From NCBI RefSeq assembly GCF_001949145.1, contig NW_019091408.1:1487606-1523781 (forward strand): a stretch of DNA of 36,176 nucleotides, written 5' to 3'. Below the pieces are notes generated by a model that worked only from the letters and a program-made list of their open reading frames with translations, did no database searches and was not told the DNA's origin. The DNA comes from Acanthaster planci. Its lineage: Eukaryota; Echinodermata; Asteroidea; Valvatida; Acanthasteridae. Shown here piece after piece: positions 10,680 through 21,467 of the stretch. The translations under genes were made by a program, and so were the position numbers. The first letter of the stretch is position 1, and every line of letters starts with the position of its first letter.

Positions 10680-12660
10680 AAAAATGGCACACTTGAAGCT
10701 GCAGTCCTCATCCTGTATGCAGGTGGTTCATCATCTGATGACTCTGGAGACTACAACATCATTGAGCCCCACCCTGAACGACCAAGTAGCCTTCTCTAAG
10801 GACAGCACTGCTTACTCCAAGCAGAACTGGGTGACATTCCAACCCTGTAGGAGACTGTCAAGGCAATAGAGCAGTCAAAAAAGTGGCAATGCACCAGGCG
10901 TTGATGGAATCCCTCCAGAAATCTAAAAACACAGGGCTCATCCTTACATGGCAAACTCCATGAACTCTTTTGTCTGCTGCTGAGAGCATGGGAAGCTACC
11001 ATAGGACCTCCACGAATTATCATCAGCCCGTATCAGAACAGACGGCGAAATATCTGATGAGTGTACTAAATACAGGGGAATAACCTCGCTCTCCATTGCA
11101 GGTGAAATCCTTGCAGGAATTCTTCTGAACAGATCCTTGCCATCTATCGCAAAAGAACAGCTTCCAGAGAGCCATTGTGGCCTCAGAACCACTACTGACA
11201 TGGTGTTTGTACTCAGACAGCTCCAAGAAAAATGTGAGGAGCAGAACACAGGGATATATATGAGTTTTGTCGACCTTACTAAAGCGTTCGATACTGTCAG
11301 CAGGAAAGGTGTTTGGCAAATCATGGAACATGAGATCAGCAGCGGTCAAGTCGGGCATAGCCTTGTCCTCTCAGATCACTTTCCAATAGACAATGACGTT
11401 AAGCAAGTTTGTGTCCTCGCGCTGACTCTGTTCTCGATTTTTTTCAGCGAGATGCTCAAACGGGCCTCGGAAGACCTAATTGACGACGATGAATGTGCTT
11501 GTATCTGATACTGCGCAGACAGTAGTCCGTTTAACTTAAGACGACTAAAAACCCACATCAAAGATACAGGAGCAACTCATCCATGAGCTATCTACTTTTC
11601 TCTGATGATGCTGCCCTTAGTCTGCGTGCCCTGTAGCAAAAAACGTTCTTCGCAGAGGTTGCTAAGCTCTTCGATCTAGGGGTTGGCTAGAAGAAGACAG
11701 AAGTTCTTCTTCAGCCCGCACTTCTTGAGGAGTACCTCTTCTTGAGGAGTCCATCAAGTTAGTTTCCTCGGGTGCACCATTTCATCCAATGCCAAGATGA
11801 ATAAAGAGATTGACAATAAACTGGCAAAGGCAAGCAGTGCGTTTGGCAGACTGTACAAATAAGTTCAGAACAATAGGCAGCCGAAGAAAGCACTGAGATC
11901 AGTGTATACAGAGCTGTTGTACTGTCTACTCTTGAACTGAATCTGCTTGCCCTGAAGAAGGTACTCAGTTACCGAGAGCTCGGCAATCGCATATTTCAGA
12001 GCACTGATTTGATATTATATTCTTGTCGATATTCTGATCACGGTGCTACGCAGCCTTTCCATATTACTTTGTACTGTCTGCCCTTCTGTTTGGCTCTCAA
12101 GTGGTGGACCACTTACCATCACCACCTCCGACTCCTTGAGCGCCTCCATCAGCGATGCATGCCTCTGCACTATCCCTCATATCCGGTGGAGTGATTCTAT
12201 CACCAACACTGAAGTTCTTTCAGATGGTGGTCACCAGCATTGAGGCGATGTTATTGAAGACGCAGCTATATGCTGGGCAGGACACCTCTTCTGGATGGAG
12301 AATCATCACCTGCCCAGTATTGTGCTATGTGGCGAGCTCTCGACTGGCCATCGTGACAGAGGGGTACCTAAGAAAAGGTACAGTGATTCTTTAAAAAAAA
12401 TTCCATGGCACCTGTCGCATGAGCCATTACCAGTTGTCTGTTCTAGCCACCAAACGTGAGGCCTGGTGTCACACCATCCTGCAAGGGATGACCTCCTTTG
12501 AGAAGACGGGCAGGGCTCAACTTGAAGACAGAAGAAGATCAAGGAATAGATATGATATCACAGTACCCCGCTAAGAGCCAACTTGTCCTTGCAGCCGCAT
12601 TGACCGGGATTTCTCGTCACACATTGGTCTTGCTAATCACCAGCGAGCGTGCAATACTCT
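10680..12660 (+). mobile_element. Decayed LINE (non-LTR retrotransposon) reverse transcriptase
   Basis: Pieces of one reverse-transcriptase protein run left to right in changing frames. They are a linker-type segment near 10850-10925 (TVKAIEQSK, then GVDGIPPE in another frame), the RT core at 11070-11500 (KYRGITSLSIAG, FVDLTKAFDTVSRKG with the first catalytic Asp at 11272), and a degraded second catalytic box FSDD at 11598-11609, where FADD is usual. Next come a C-terminal maturase-like part near 12100-12400 and a zinc-finger-like tail SSHIGLANHQRAC near 12614-12652. Frameshifts and stops occur throughout, and there is no endonuclease domain, so the copy is 5'-truncated and dead. The clade (RTE-like or another) is not settled. 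Confidence 0.85.
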
Positions 12661-14103
12661 TCAGCAACACATGGGTCTCCCGAATTCTGGGTGCACTTTA
12701 ATTGGTCCAGAGGGAATATATTATTTATGAGCACTCTTATGTAGCACTTGTGCTAGGCCGTTTCTTGGGGCACATCCGTATCGTGTCGGTAATCAATCTT
12801 TGTAACGATTCAAACTTGAATCTCAGAAGATATAGTGGGCGGTACAACCCCCACTCCATTGAGACAGTTGAGGCATCGTACGTAAAACGTGAGCAACTAA
12901 AAGCTAAGCAGTGTCCGCAATGGCAAGGGTAAATGTGTCGTGAAATGTTTCTTTTGATGTTTCAAATCTCAAGCGTTTAGCCAGGTAATGATGATCAATA
13001 AAGACTAGACTTCGGTAAACAGAACGCTGTCCTATTCTTCCTACCTCTTTGCGCGGAACTTAGAGGGAAAAGGGTTTGGCGGGGGTTATTTACACACTTG
13101 CTTGACTGTACCGAGGCAACACTGATGTAATCTTTGTCCTTATTTTTTTTCTCCTAGCTTCTAATTGCAACTTTCATAGCTGCGTGGGTGTTGCAACTGG
13201 TTCGATGGCGTTTGCCCTTTATTGCGGACGTGTCCACCATGGAGGAAAGAAGACATCCATGGGTCCATGTAGCCATTTTTTTCTGTTTTGATATCAATAA
13301 CAAGTTTATAAGCTTGGCAGACAAAGAGCAACCTTTTTATGTTTCATTTAATGAGCCTCAGGAGTTGCAGGGGAACTTTCAGATTTCGACTCAGCAGATG
13401 TGAAACTTGGTAAGATATAGCTAAAGTATCATTCACTAAATATGCATTATTTTACAGTGTGTACATTCAAATTTGCCTAATGTGCGTGTCGACCGTTATG
13501 CATCGATTAATACTAAAAACGGTGTTACTACTGGGACGTGTTTCTTGACTTCGAGGGCTTGTAATCTCTACTGGGTAACATTACAAATCTAACTATATGA
13601 ATCAATTATGTAGGATCGACTTTATTTTGACGATATGTTTTATTTCAATTTCACAATTGTCCCAATCCAGCGTACTGATTGTTAATCATCGCCCGATTTG
13701 CATATGTATTGAGAAGAAATCTCCTTTTAACTAATGGATGAATCCTTTCATTTGCACAGCCTTGTACCATTGAATCTCACTGCAGAAAGAATTTCATATA
13801 TATGTGTATTAATTGCACTGCACGCATTTTATGTGTGTAAACGGTGGAGGGACGTAGATTATTTGTCAACAGAGTCGCTATAGACAAGTTTTAGCTAATG
13901 CTACTAATCTTCAACTACTTAGCTGCACCAGTGGAAGTTCACTGTAGGAAGTTAAAAACGTACTTAAAATGGTTAAGTTTTTACGTTATTGAAATGTCAC
14001 TTAGGGAAAACGCTCGGCAGCAGCATGTCAAGCGGGTACAGGGGCCCAAGCCTGTGTGGGGATCAGAGTGTGGACTCTGTGGTAAGGGATGGACTGGAAA
14101 TGA
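12661..14103. other. Unassigned stretch between LINE and candidate gene
   Basis: No certain gene. A segment at 13158-13409 is bounded by an acceptor-like TTTTTTTTTCTCCTAG and a donor-like GTAAGA and contains a 71-codon open frame (13188-13403), but the peptide is not recognisable. A second donor-like GTAAGG follows an ATG-started 57-nt frame at 14025-14081; its phase does not join cleanly to the next candidate exon. Confidence 0.3.
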
Positions 14104-14155
14104 CAAGTAGGCCTCAACTCGGATATTGTTTTATTCCTTGCTACTCGAGAATCAG

Positions 14156-15257
14156 CTCCTCTCGAGAACCAACAAATTGAAGCCAAGCAAATTGAACAAA
14201 GCCAAACAAAAGAAAGCGAAGCACTCCGTTACACTGATACAGTAAAGGTGCGTATGACATGCACTTGACTTCTTATCATTCTGTTAAATCCCAGGGTCAC
14301 GAAGTGAGATTAATTTGTTCAAGAGAAATAACTCTTATTCTATTTACGCATAGGAGCCAAACATATAAGATAACATGAGTGTGCGTTGACAGAAACAAAT
14401 TGTTGATTTTTATTTGGCCAGTGTTTCCATGTAGTATTTTTATTTAAATTAGATAATTTCACGCGAAGAACAGACAAAGCCCATTGGATAGCTCAACTCT
14501 TGCATGAGTAAGTCCTTTCTTATGAGGTCACCAGGGTCACACAACAAAAGGATTGAGGGTGTCCCAGGTAGAAATTTGGCGGTGTATAAACAATTTTCGG
14601 GTTGTAAAGGAAACTTGCGTCGGAGAGTCCGAGGAGAGGGCACGTCTTGCCATCCTCGATGATTTTGCTGTAATTGAGTCTGAAACTGCGAGAATCCAGC
14701 TAGGTGCACTGAAGAACTTAATGATTGGAAGCAGGTGTATCGGTGAAGATAAACTCCGACCGATACGCAAGGCGGAAAAAACACTACTCGAGACGCAAGA
14801 TTTCCCAAGAACCAGGTGTCCACGCAACCTGTAAGTTTATTTTGAAAATGTTGTGGTTACACGTATTTACATTTAGATAAGTGATTGCTGGAGTAACGAA
14901 GATGTATTAGAGAACTTGGATTTATGGTTGCATTGGTCACTTTAAAAGATTAGATGTTGTCAAGATATGGAGTGGTCATTATTTTTTAAATAGTTGTAAT
15001 AATGGTTGCAACTACAGGTACTATAATAATATCCTGTATAATTACACCCTTCGACGTTGTCGAACATTTGTACCAGATGGGTGTTCAGAAAAGGTTTGCA
15101 TTTCATTTACGTAGGGTTCTACTGTGGGTATTGGACTAGCAGTCCGATCCAAGGGCTAGCCAGAAACTCAAGGAACAACTCAAGACTCGGGGTCAACTCA
15201 AGACCGCTGTATACGAGAAAGAGTCAGCCAGGTGCCCCGAAGGCTACTCTGCCGTGA
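14156..15257 (+). CDS. Tentative spliced gene of unknown function (three candidate exons)
   Basis: Exon A ends at 14247 with donor GTGCGT; its open frame is Gln/Lys/Glu-rich (NQQIEAKQIEQSQTKESEAL) and probably helical. Its left end is uncertain (AG at 14155 is one option). Exon B is 14568-14830, between acceptor GTGTCCCAG and donor GTAAGT. It joins exon A in phase 0 and reads as a helical, charged peptide (ESEERARLAILDDFAVIESE). Exon C (15077-15257, stop TGA) joins in the correct phase after TTTGTACCAG, but its peptide is low-complexity and least certain. There is no start codon in the visible part, no recognised domain and no neighbour that suggests a role. It may be a real lineage-specific gene or coincidental open frames. 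Confidence 0.3.
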
Positions 15258-15770
15258 GACAGCCCGAGAGTTCCTGGCCAAAACGTGAACCAGTCATCGC
15301 TGCAGTGATAGAAAGGATCCTTTAGAATTGTAGCGGGACAACTGACACCTTTTTGTGGCGGACCAGAAGACTGGCCTGATAGGGGATGGAATTGACCTGC
15401 CCTAACCCCACAAATATATTTATTTAACCTTACGCAAGAATGAGCGGCTATCCAAACGCAAGGGGGTATATCAGTTAACGAACGGTGGACTATGCCGTAG
15501 GGGCTGTTCGTTTGGTGGAAGTTTACCACCGCTCTGTGATTAGGTAATTGATCCCAGTATCAATAAAGATTGTAGTAAATGTCAATACAAGTGATACCGG
15601 ACAACAAAATCTCACGGTGACCAGTGATTTCTAAGGCAATTATATGATTGGTTTATTCAATGTCAGTGCTCAGTTATCCGTTATATACAACAGCAATTAA
15701 TTATCCTCACGGGGAGGTAGTCCTACGTGGTCAACTGCACCACGAACGTGATTAATCAACCTTATCCTTA
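15258..15770. other. Unassigned non-coding stretch
   Basis: No gene recognised. An AATAAA lies at about 15562, which could serve the candidate gene ending at 15257 or belong to an old element. Confidence 0.35.
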
Positions 15771-15775
15771 ACCTA

Positions 15776-15915
15776 CACCAGGATAACCCTCACAGCGATC
15801 AGGGTAACCCTTACAATAACCAGCTAACCCTCACAGTTTTCAGGGTAACCCTCACAATAACCAGCTAACCCTCGCAGTGATCAGGGTAACCCTCACAACA
15901 ACCAGGTAACCCTCA
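15776..15915. repeat. Minisatellite with TAACCCT cores, 41-bp composite unit
   Basis: TAACCCT occurs at 15784, 15805, 15825, 15846, 15866, 15887 and 15907, so spacing alternates 21 and 20 bp. Units alternate between GGG and GCT/GGT before the core, giving a 41-bp higher-order unit repeated about three times. The core equals the complement of the vertebrate-type telomere word AGGGTTA, but the array is not a telomere repeat. Confidence 0.85.
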
Positions 15916-17164
15916 AGTCTAAATAAATAAGCTACCGATGGCTTATAACTAAGTCTTGACCACACAAGTAAATACAATCCTTGCAATTATACAGCACAAC
16001 GGGTTAGACTTATATAACAATAATCTCTACTACCTTACTAAGCAACACGGTTCCCAAACTGCAACAAGGTTCAAAGTGACTTTAACCCTCACCCCCTTTA
16101 AATTATTATGAAATAACACAGGTAAGAAAAGAGGGCGATTATAATAGTCCTCACCAGACTCTAACGGAAACCTGCACCCAGGAAATCTCAACGGGGAAAG
16201 CAAGCTCCCAGGACTGCTACCAACCGTCGCTATGCCAACAAGCGTGGAACAACGGCACGTAACCCATCCAGTCTAAGCTCCGCTAATTCCTCAATTAACT
16301 GGTTCACACGGGTTCCCTAACCCTATAAACTACCACTTCTTAAACGAGACTGTCTAACAATCCCCCAATCTTCAATGAGATCTGATGTAATCGGCAGCTC
16401 CCGCAACTGGGTACAAGCACCTCACTAACCGATCGCACCAGGCACACTTGAGGTAGATCCCCAACCACCAGCGGTCGTACGTCAGAGTTAGCGCTCACAA
16501 CTCGGAAGACAACACAACTCCGCAGAGCTGTGGTTAGCACGCCGCCATTTTAAGAAGTCCTGACAACCCACGCAGCCATCGCCCAGACCAAAGGTAATGA
16601 GCGCCTCTGATTGGCTGCTGCGTGCATGTGTAATGCATGATTTACACGTGCCTGAATCTCTGACCCAGACTAAACACAAGTCTGCGCAGCTACCCTGTTT
16701 CGCCATAGAATTTCACGTTCAATTTAAATTGTGTATCTACTGCGTTCAAAACCCCAAAAGTCGCGGGCGTACCGTATTTCATATCGTGTCAGATCAACCA
16801 AATTGTAAATATTTAAAAAAAAACATAATAAATTTGTAAATGGGTCTCCGTAAAACAGAAGATCAAGGTGTATCTGGTGGCTTCTTTTGCGTCAGAGTGC
16901 AAAGGTTATGTCCACGGGGTTAGGGGTAACCGGGGATGTGACACCCCGATTGGAGGGTGTAATTACTGGGTTGTTTCCATGGCAATTTCCTACGATCGGA
17001 AGTCGACGACGCTGGACGACTGCAATTCTTAAGTGCCATATTACATTCGAAACTGAATATTTATGAACTTAAAAGGAGGGTCTGTGAGTTGAGTTATAGG
17101 TACTATAAACAATACTCTAAAATCAAATGTTATCAATATTTTACTTAATATAACGTGAAGATGA
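15916..17164. other. Unassigned stretch before the gypsy element
   Basis: No gene is supported. The short minus-strand open frames at 16340-16706 are not recognisable. This interval could contain a 5' LTR of the gypsy element that follows, but I cannot define LTR ends or a primer binding site in it. Confidence 0.3.
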
Positions 17165-17349
17165 ACATATCAGTGAAGAGACGCTGGGTACAGGAAAAGC
17201 AGGTAAACTCTTCGCCTTCTCTGTGCCATGGAATTGGTGGATGATTTTGGTCGGGTGCCGGACTCACTGGACAGCGGCAGCACAGGCCAGCGCGGGGCCC
17301 CGCAGTCGGGGCCCAGACTGCAAAGGCGACGTGGAACTCGCCAAGGTTG

Positions 17350-17856
17350 GTGGGTGAGCTGGATTCGTTCCTAATGGAGAATCTGAAACAGTTATCAAGG
17401 AGCGGGGGGCAGAAATTGGAGGGTATCGCGTTCATCGAGTGCGCGGTGTAGGATGATTTTGGGGTAGGTTCCCAGGAGAATGCGGCCACGCCTGTGCAGT
17501 CCCCGGGCGACTTCCCTCCTTCCAAAGTCGATGGGGCGAGGAAGGTGCGGTTCCGATTGGAGCACGGCCATTTCGCCCCAGCCGCTGAAGAGGGGGCGGG
17601 GCATCGCCCGGCGACATCCCCCCAACCCCTCACTGGTACACCCATCACCGGCGTCCATGAGGCGTTCCAGTCGGAGCGCCCTCAGGGTGGGTCCGCGGCT
17701 AGGGGGTCCCGACGGGAACCAGTTGGAAATTCATTCGTGTCTTGTGGTAGCGTCGGAGGGGCCCTCTCGCGGTACCGTCGTGGCCGAAAGAACGTTCCTC
17801 TCGGAGCGTGGCTGGGCGGCTGCTGCGGGGTTGGAGCTTCGGTGCAAGATAGCTGA
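17350..17856 (+). pseudogene. Gag N-terminal region, degenerate
   Basis: An open frame broken by one stop near 17450 and ending at 17856 reads GELDSFLMENLKQLSR at its start and continues Pro/Gly/Arg-rich. A short frame from the ATG at 17228 in another phase precedes it. Retroviral-type Gag N-terminal and linker regions are often of this composition, and the position upstream of the zinc knuckle supports the call. Around 17750-17975 a second frame shows two similar Ser-Glu-Arg-Gly/Ala-rich blocks that look like a local duplication. Confidence 0.5.
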
Positions 17857-18135
17857 AGCTTGTAATACTGGTTATAATATGGGGTCGCCCTCTTGCGGCG
17901 CCGCGGTAGCTCAGGTAGCGTCCCACTCGGAGCGCGGCCGGGCCGCGGCGGCAGCCGCGGAGGCGGGGCCCTGGTGCGAATTGATGGGAACTAGCGGGCC
18001 CGTGATGTACCACCTGGAGCGCTGCGAGGCCCCGGTCGTCGGAGGGGGTTTCGAGACGGGCTAGCTGGAGTTTGTGAGATAAATAGTGAGATGCAGGCGC
18101 CCCCACGCGGCGAGACTGCGACGGGTGGCGCGATT

Positions 18136-18321
18136 GAGGCGGATCCTCATTCGGGGATCCGCACGCGTCTGTGTGAGGCGGATCCCCCTGGGATCCACGC
18201 ACAGATGCGCGAAGTGGATCCCCCTCAGATCCGCGCACAAACTAATGAGGCGTATCCCCACTTGGGGATCCACACCCGTCTGTGTGAGACAGATCCCCTT
18301 CGGATCCACGCACAGAAGATC
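18136..18321 (+). repeat. GGATCC-rich coding tandem array inside gag
   Basis: Five units at 18136-18174, 18175-18210, 18211-18246, 18247-18285 and 18286-18321 have lengths 39, 36, 36, 39 and 36 nt, all multiples of three. Translated in the frame of the gag N-part, each unit begins E-x-D/Y-P and contains I-R/H-T/A (for example EADPPGIHAQMR and EVDPPQIRAQTN). Units 1 and 4 match best, as do 2 and 5, implying a higher-order unit of 111 nt. Each unit carries paired GGATCC or near-GGATCC sites able to form small hairpins. Downstream gag continues in a different frame. Confidence 0.85.
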
Positions 18322-18700
18322 TGGCGGTGGAGGCCTTCCGGAACGCCTTTGGGGACGAACAATTGCAGCGCCATGTCTTCGTAAGGAAGGCCACGACCCT
18401 GGCGGAGGCAATTACCCTGGCCACTGAGATGGAGGCCTTTTTAGAGTCCCAGGCCCATCAGCGGAAGGGTAATATCGGGGCCAAGGAGGTCCGGGTGGTT
18501 GTGGAACCCTCCGCAGGTACGCCAGGTGAGCTGGTGGGTGGAGACCCACCCTTGCCGGGCGCCCCCTCGCAGGTCCAGTGCTACGGGTGCCACGAGTATG
18601 GGAATTTCCGCCAGGATTGTCTGCGCGGAAGGACAAGGGCGGCGCCGTCCAGGGCCGGCTGCCGGCGGAGCCAGTCTCCACTTCGCCACCGGGGCCAGCC
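18318..18700 (+). pseudogene. Gag C-terminal region with altered zinc knuckle
   Basis: The frame beginning DLAVEAFRNAFGDEQLQRHV, followed by an alanine- and leucine-rich helix (TLAEAITLATEMEAF), is typical of the end of a Ty3/gypsy Gag capsid. A zinc-knuckle block at 18579-18620 reads CYGCHEYGNFRQDC. The CCHC histidine position holds Asn, so zinc binding and RNA packaging would be impaired. The frame upstream is interrupted (TGA at 18285), so this part is cut off from the gag N-part. Confidence 0.8.
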
Positions 18701-18779
18701 CCTGCGCCGCGGCCGTTGGCGGCAGAGACTGAGCCAGCAGCCCGACACAGGGAGACGTCGGTGGTGCCGACGAACCGGG

Positions 18780-19150
18780 CCAACTACGCCACCGGCAAGC
18801 TGGCCGGCAAGACAGTGCGGGTGCTCCTAGACACGGGGGCAGCCGTGAGTCTCGTGTCGGCCAGGGTCTACTATGGGCAATTACCGGCGCCGACAAACCC
18901 AGATTGCAGCCAGCTGGACCGACTCTGCGGATGGCTGATGGTAGCCCGATGGGAGCGCATGGGGTCGCTGACTTCAAACTCCTGCTGGGGGACCAGTGCA
19001 CCCTACACACCTACTCCGTGGCGGATATCGAACACGACGTCATCGCGGGGATAGACTTCCTGGCTAAACACCGCTGCGAGTGGAGGTTGAGTGACAACTC
19101 GCTCGTGGTTGACGGCAAGCTGGTTTTCTGGAGGGGCCGAGCTGCAAGCA
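18780..19150 (+). pseudogene. Gypsy aspartic protease, frameshifted
   Basis: VRVLLDTGAAVSLVSARV with the catalytic Asp at 18830-18832 is the retropepsin active-site loop. After about 18900 the similarity continues in another frame (HGVADFKLLLGDQC, then DVIAGIDFLAKHRCEW, the second half of the fold). It is one protease split by a frameshift. The knuckle-to-protease change is a -1 step, which in live elements could be programmed; the later shift is decay. Confidence 0.8.
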
Positions 19151-19154
19151 GGAA

Positions 19155-20097
19155 GTGGCACGGGTCCAGGTGGCCGAGAGCGTGGTAAGCCCCGCCGGGC
19201 ACGAGGCGATTGTGACCGGGAGAGTCTGTGGGGATCGTGCCCGCGGAATGGGGATGGTTTACCCCAGCCTGGCGGCCACGGACCACTACCAGTTGGCCGT
19301 CGCGACCGGCCTCGTGGATACCAGTCAGGGGAACGTGCCGGTGCGAGTATTCAACCCGACGGGAGACCCGGTTACAGTCTATAAGGGAAGTCGTCTGGCC
19401 ATGTTCGCCCCCGTGGAGGAAGGTGCAGTGATCGACCCCGAGGAGAGTTCTCAACAGGTGGTTTCAGAGCCCTGCTCTACGGAAGGTTCCGTTTGGAGCC
19501 CCGAGGGTGGTCTGGCGGGCCACGGTTGCCAGGGAGGCTGTTCTTGGAGCTCGGGCGATAGTATGCCCACCCACCTGCAGGACCTCCTGGACCGGGGAGC
19601 CGCCCATCTGGACGGCGAGGAACGTGCAGGGCTGGCGAGCCTGTTGGTGGAGTTCCAGGGTGCCTTCACCGGGCTGGACGGCAGGCTCGGCCAAACCGAC
19701 TGGGTCCAGCACCCAATCAACACAGGGACGGCGCCGCTCAGCCGGCAACCTCCTCGGCGGCTTCCGATCCACAAGTGGTTGGGGGCCCAGAGGCAGGTGG
19801 ACCAGATGCTGGCGGATGGGGTAATCGAACCGTCGCACAGCCCGTGGTCGTCGCCGATGGTCCTGGTGCGGAAGAAGGGCGGGTCTGTCCGCTTCTGCTT
19901 GGACTACCGGCGGGTCAATGCAGCCACCCTGAAGGATGCCTACCCCATCCCTCGGATCGATGATAACTTACACGCACTCGAGGGAGCCAGGTGGTTCAGT
20001 ACCCTGGACTTGGCCAGTGGGTACTGGCAGGTCCGCATGGCGGATAATGACAAGGAGAAGACAGCTTTCGGGATACAGAGCAGCCTTTACCAGTTTA
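19155..20097 (+). pseudogene. Gypsy polyprotein linker and 5' part of reverse transcriptase
   Basis: Open for over 300 codons. After the protease comes a dUTPase-free linker, then the RT entry region (QVDQMLADGVIEPSHSPWSS, VLVRKKGGSVRFCLDYRRVN, DAYPIPRIDDNL) and the first catalytic Asp in FSTLDLASGYWQV (Asp at 20007-20009). Similarity ends at about 20097 and the frame stops at 20120, before the YXDD box. The long open frame suggests a fairly recent break. It cannot make a working enzyme. Confidence 0.9.
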
Positions 20098-20220
20098 CCA
20101 TATGTAAATGGTTTTATTAATTCTCCGGTTAGACAAAATTATACCGATTCTGAATCAAATTGAGAAATTTTCATCAATTTATTTGATTAGCATTGATGAG
20201 TTAGCTATAAGGTGCTTGAC
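20098..20220. other. AT-rich junction between gypsy RT and LTR
   Basis: About 120 bp of AT-rich sequence with no recognisable content. The base composition changes abruptly at about 20097, marking the break of the gypsy element. Confidence 0.5.
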
Positions 20221-21165
20221 TGTAACGGTTGCCAGGTCCCAAATTTCGCCATCTAGTGTCAACTCTGATTATTTTATATATTTTTTATTAATTCCTAAGC
20301 CTCTAGAATCCTATAAATAGAAGAGATTTTCCCTGGCTCGTCGGTCAGGTGCGGTGGACCAAACCTTTGTTGCGAGAACGGAACCTAACGTAGTGCGGCC
20401 GTTGGACCCTTACCGAGAGAAGTGCGATTGTAACCAATCTTATGGCGAAGAAATGTAACCATATGAATGGCCAGCTAGCTTAGCTTGGACCGATGCGAGA
20501 GCGGTACGAATTAGCCCAGGGTGCTAGTGAGAGTCATAGTGGCCCGTCACCGCTACGTCCGAACCGATTGCCGAGCGAGACACCCCCGTGTCCCTCGCCA
20601 CCCTTGTCTTGCTAACTAGCCCCAGTCCTCTCCGTCTCTACGCTGAGCCAATGGTACATAGTGCAGCGACTTTATCATTGCGCTCATCACGTTGCGGTCT
20701 GAGCGGCAGTGCGGTCGGTACATACCGGCGCTGGCCCCGTCCAGCCCTTGCTGGGGCTGGACAGGCCGTGGTGGCGGGCCGTGGTGGTCCGGGACAGCTC
20801 CCACACTGGCCCGGCCCGATGAGTGTAGCCTAGCTGTGTGATGCTACACACACGTACTGTAACCCACTCCGTCTGACTTACATTTCCAATGGTCTTGCCA
20901 AACCGTAGTTTAGTTACACTCGTATACAACTTAGCCTCTCTATAACTTTGCCTTTTGTGTGTTGTATTATGTTAAGCTACACCTTCTTAAAACCCACATT
21001 GAACTTAGATGAAGAGAAGTGAGAGCAATAAACCAACAGTACAGTTTGACTGTCACCCAAACCCCTTGTTTCACGTCCACCTTTTAATAAATCCCCAAAT
21101 ATCACATCCCGTAGACACTAATAAAGTCCATGTTACCATCGACTTGATATTTAGGGAACGCAACA
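20221..21165 (+). repeat. LTR (copy B)
   Basis: Begins TGTAACGG and ends GGAACGCAACA, so TG...CA. It has TATAAATAG at 20312-20320 and AATAAA at 21027-21032. From about 20273 it matches the LTR at 31077-31938 closely, apart from small indels near 20750 and 21090. The first 50 bp (U3) differ from that copy. No primer site follows and no target duplication is seen (TTGAC against ATGTG), so it is a truncated element's LTR or a rearranged solo LTR. Confidence 0.85.
20312..20320 (+). promoter_or_regulatory. TATA box of LTR copy B
   Basis: TATAAATAG is conserved between the two LTR copies and placed upstream of the shared R-U5-like part. It is probably the core promoter of the retroelement. Confidence 0.6.
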
Positions 21166-21413
21166 ATGTGAAGTACATTTGTAAGAGGTGTGCCCCCCTT
21201 TTTGTTTACTAGTCCCCTTAAAATTTTACTCTTTATTGTTTTCTTTCTTTTGTATGATACACCCCAACCAATTTTTGTTTTTGCTTTTGGAGTTTCAACT
21301 TGGTTTAGCCCTCTACACCTGTGCTTACTGTAGACAGTTAGATCCCCTTCTTGAAAGTGGAGTGACCCTGGATGGGGTGGTGCACTGGTCTGGTTGGTGT
21401 GGTCCAGCAGCTG

Positions 21414-21467
21414 CTGTACCATTCACTACCTTTTTTAACCACCTTGTCTGTGTTCTCTCCTTTTCAG
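21414..21467 (+). repeat. 54-bp acceptor-like repeat, copy 1
   Basis: Matches 22446-22499 at 51 of 54 positions and ends in the pyrimidine tract TGTTCTCTCCTTTTCAG. Here the AG is followed at once by GTAAGG, so a 3' and a 5' splice site are juxtaposed. Confidence 0.75.

Larger units (their letters stand above)
17228..20097 (+). mobile_element. Ty3/gypsy retrotransposon fragment (gag-protease-partial RT)
   Basis: A GC-rich island against AT-richer flanks carries, in order, a gag N-terminal part, an in-frame repeat array, a gag C-terminal part with a zinc knuckle, an aspartic protease and the start of reverse transcriptase. The frames change several times (gag N-part and array in one frame, knuckle in a second, protease in a third), so the copy is inactive. 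RT similarity stops near 20097, inside the LYQFT region and before the YXDD box. RNase H, integrase and a matching 3' LTR are absent. The order protease-RT and the motifs match Ty3/gypsy. The nearby LTR at 20221 has no proven link to it. Confidence 0.88.

Noticed and set aside
13188-13403. 71-codon open frame between acceptor-like and donor-like sites
   Set aside because: The stop lies before the donor in this frame and no phase joins it convincingly to other exons.
17145-17658. Long minus-strand open frames opposite the gypsy gag (also 17699-18238 and 18441-19010)
   Set aside because: They are shadows of the GC-rich sense frames; no motif, and the sense strand explains the region.
20221-21165. 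LTR copy B as the 3' LTR of the 17-20 kb gypsy element
   Set aside because: Its close relative at 30.9-31.9 kb precedes a gag of a different family, and the RT breaks before the LTR, so the link is not supported.
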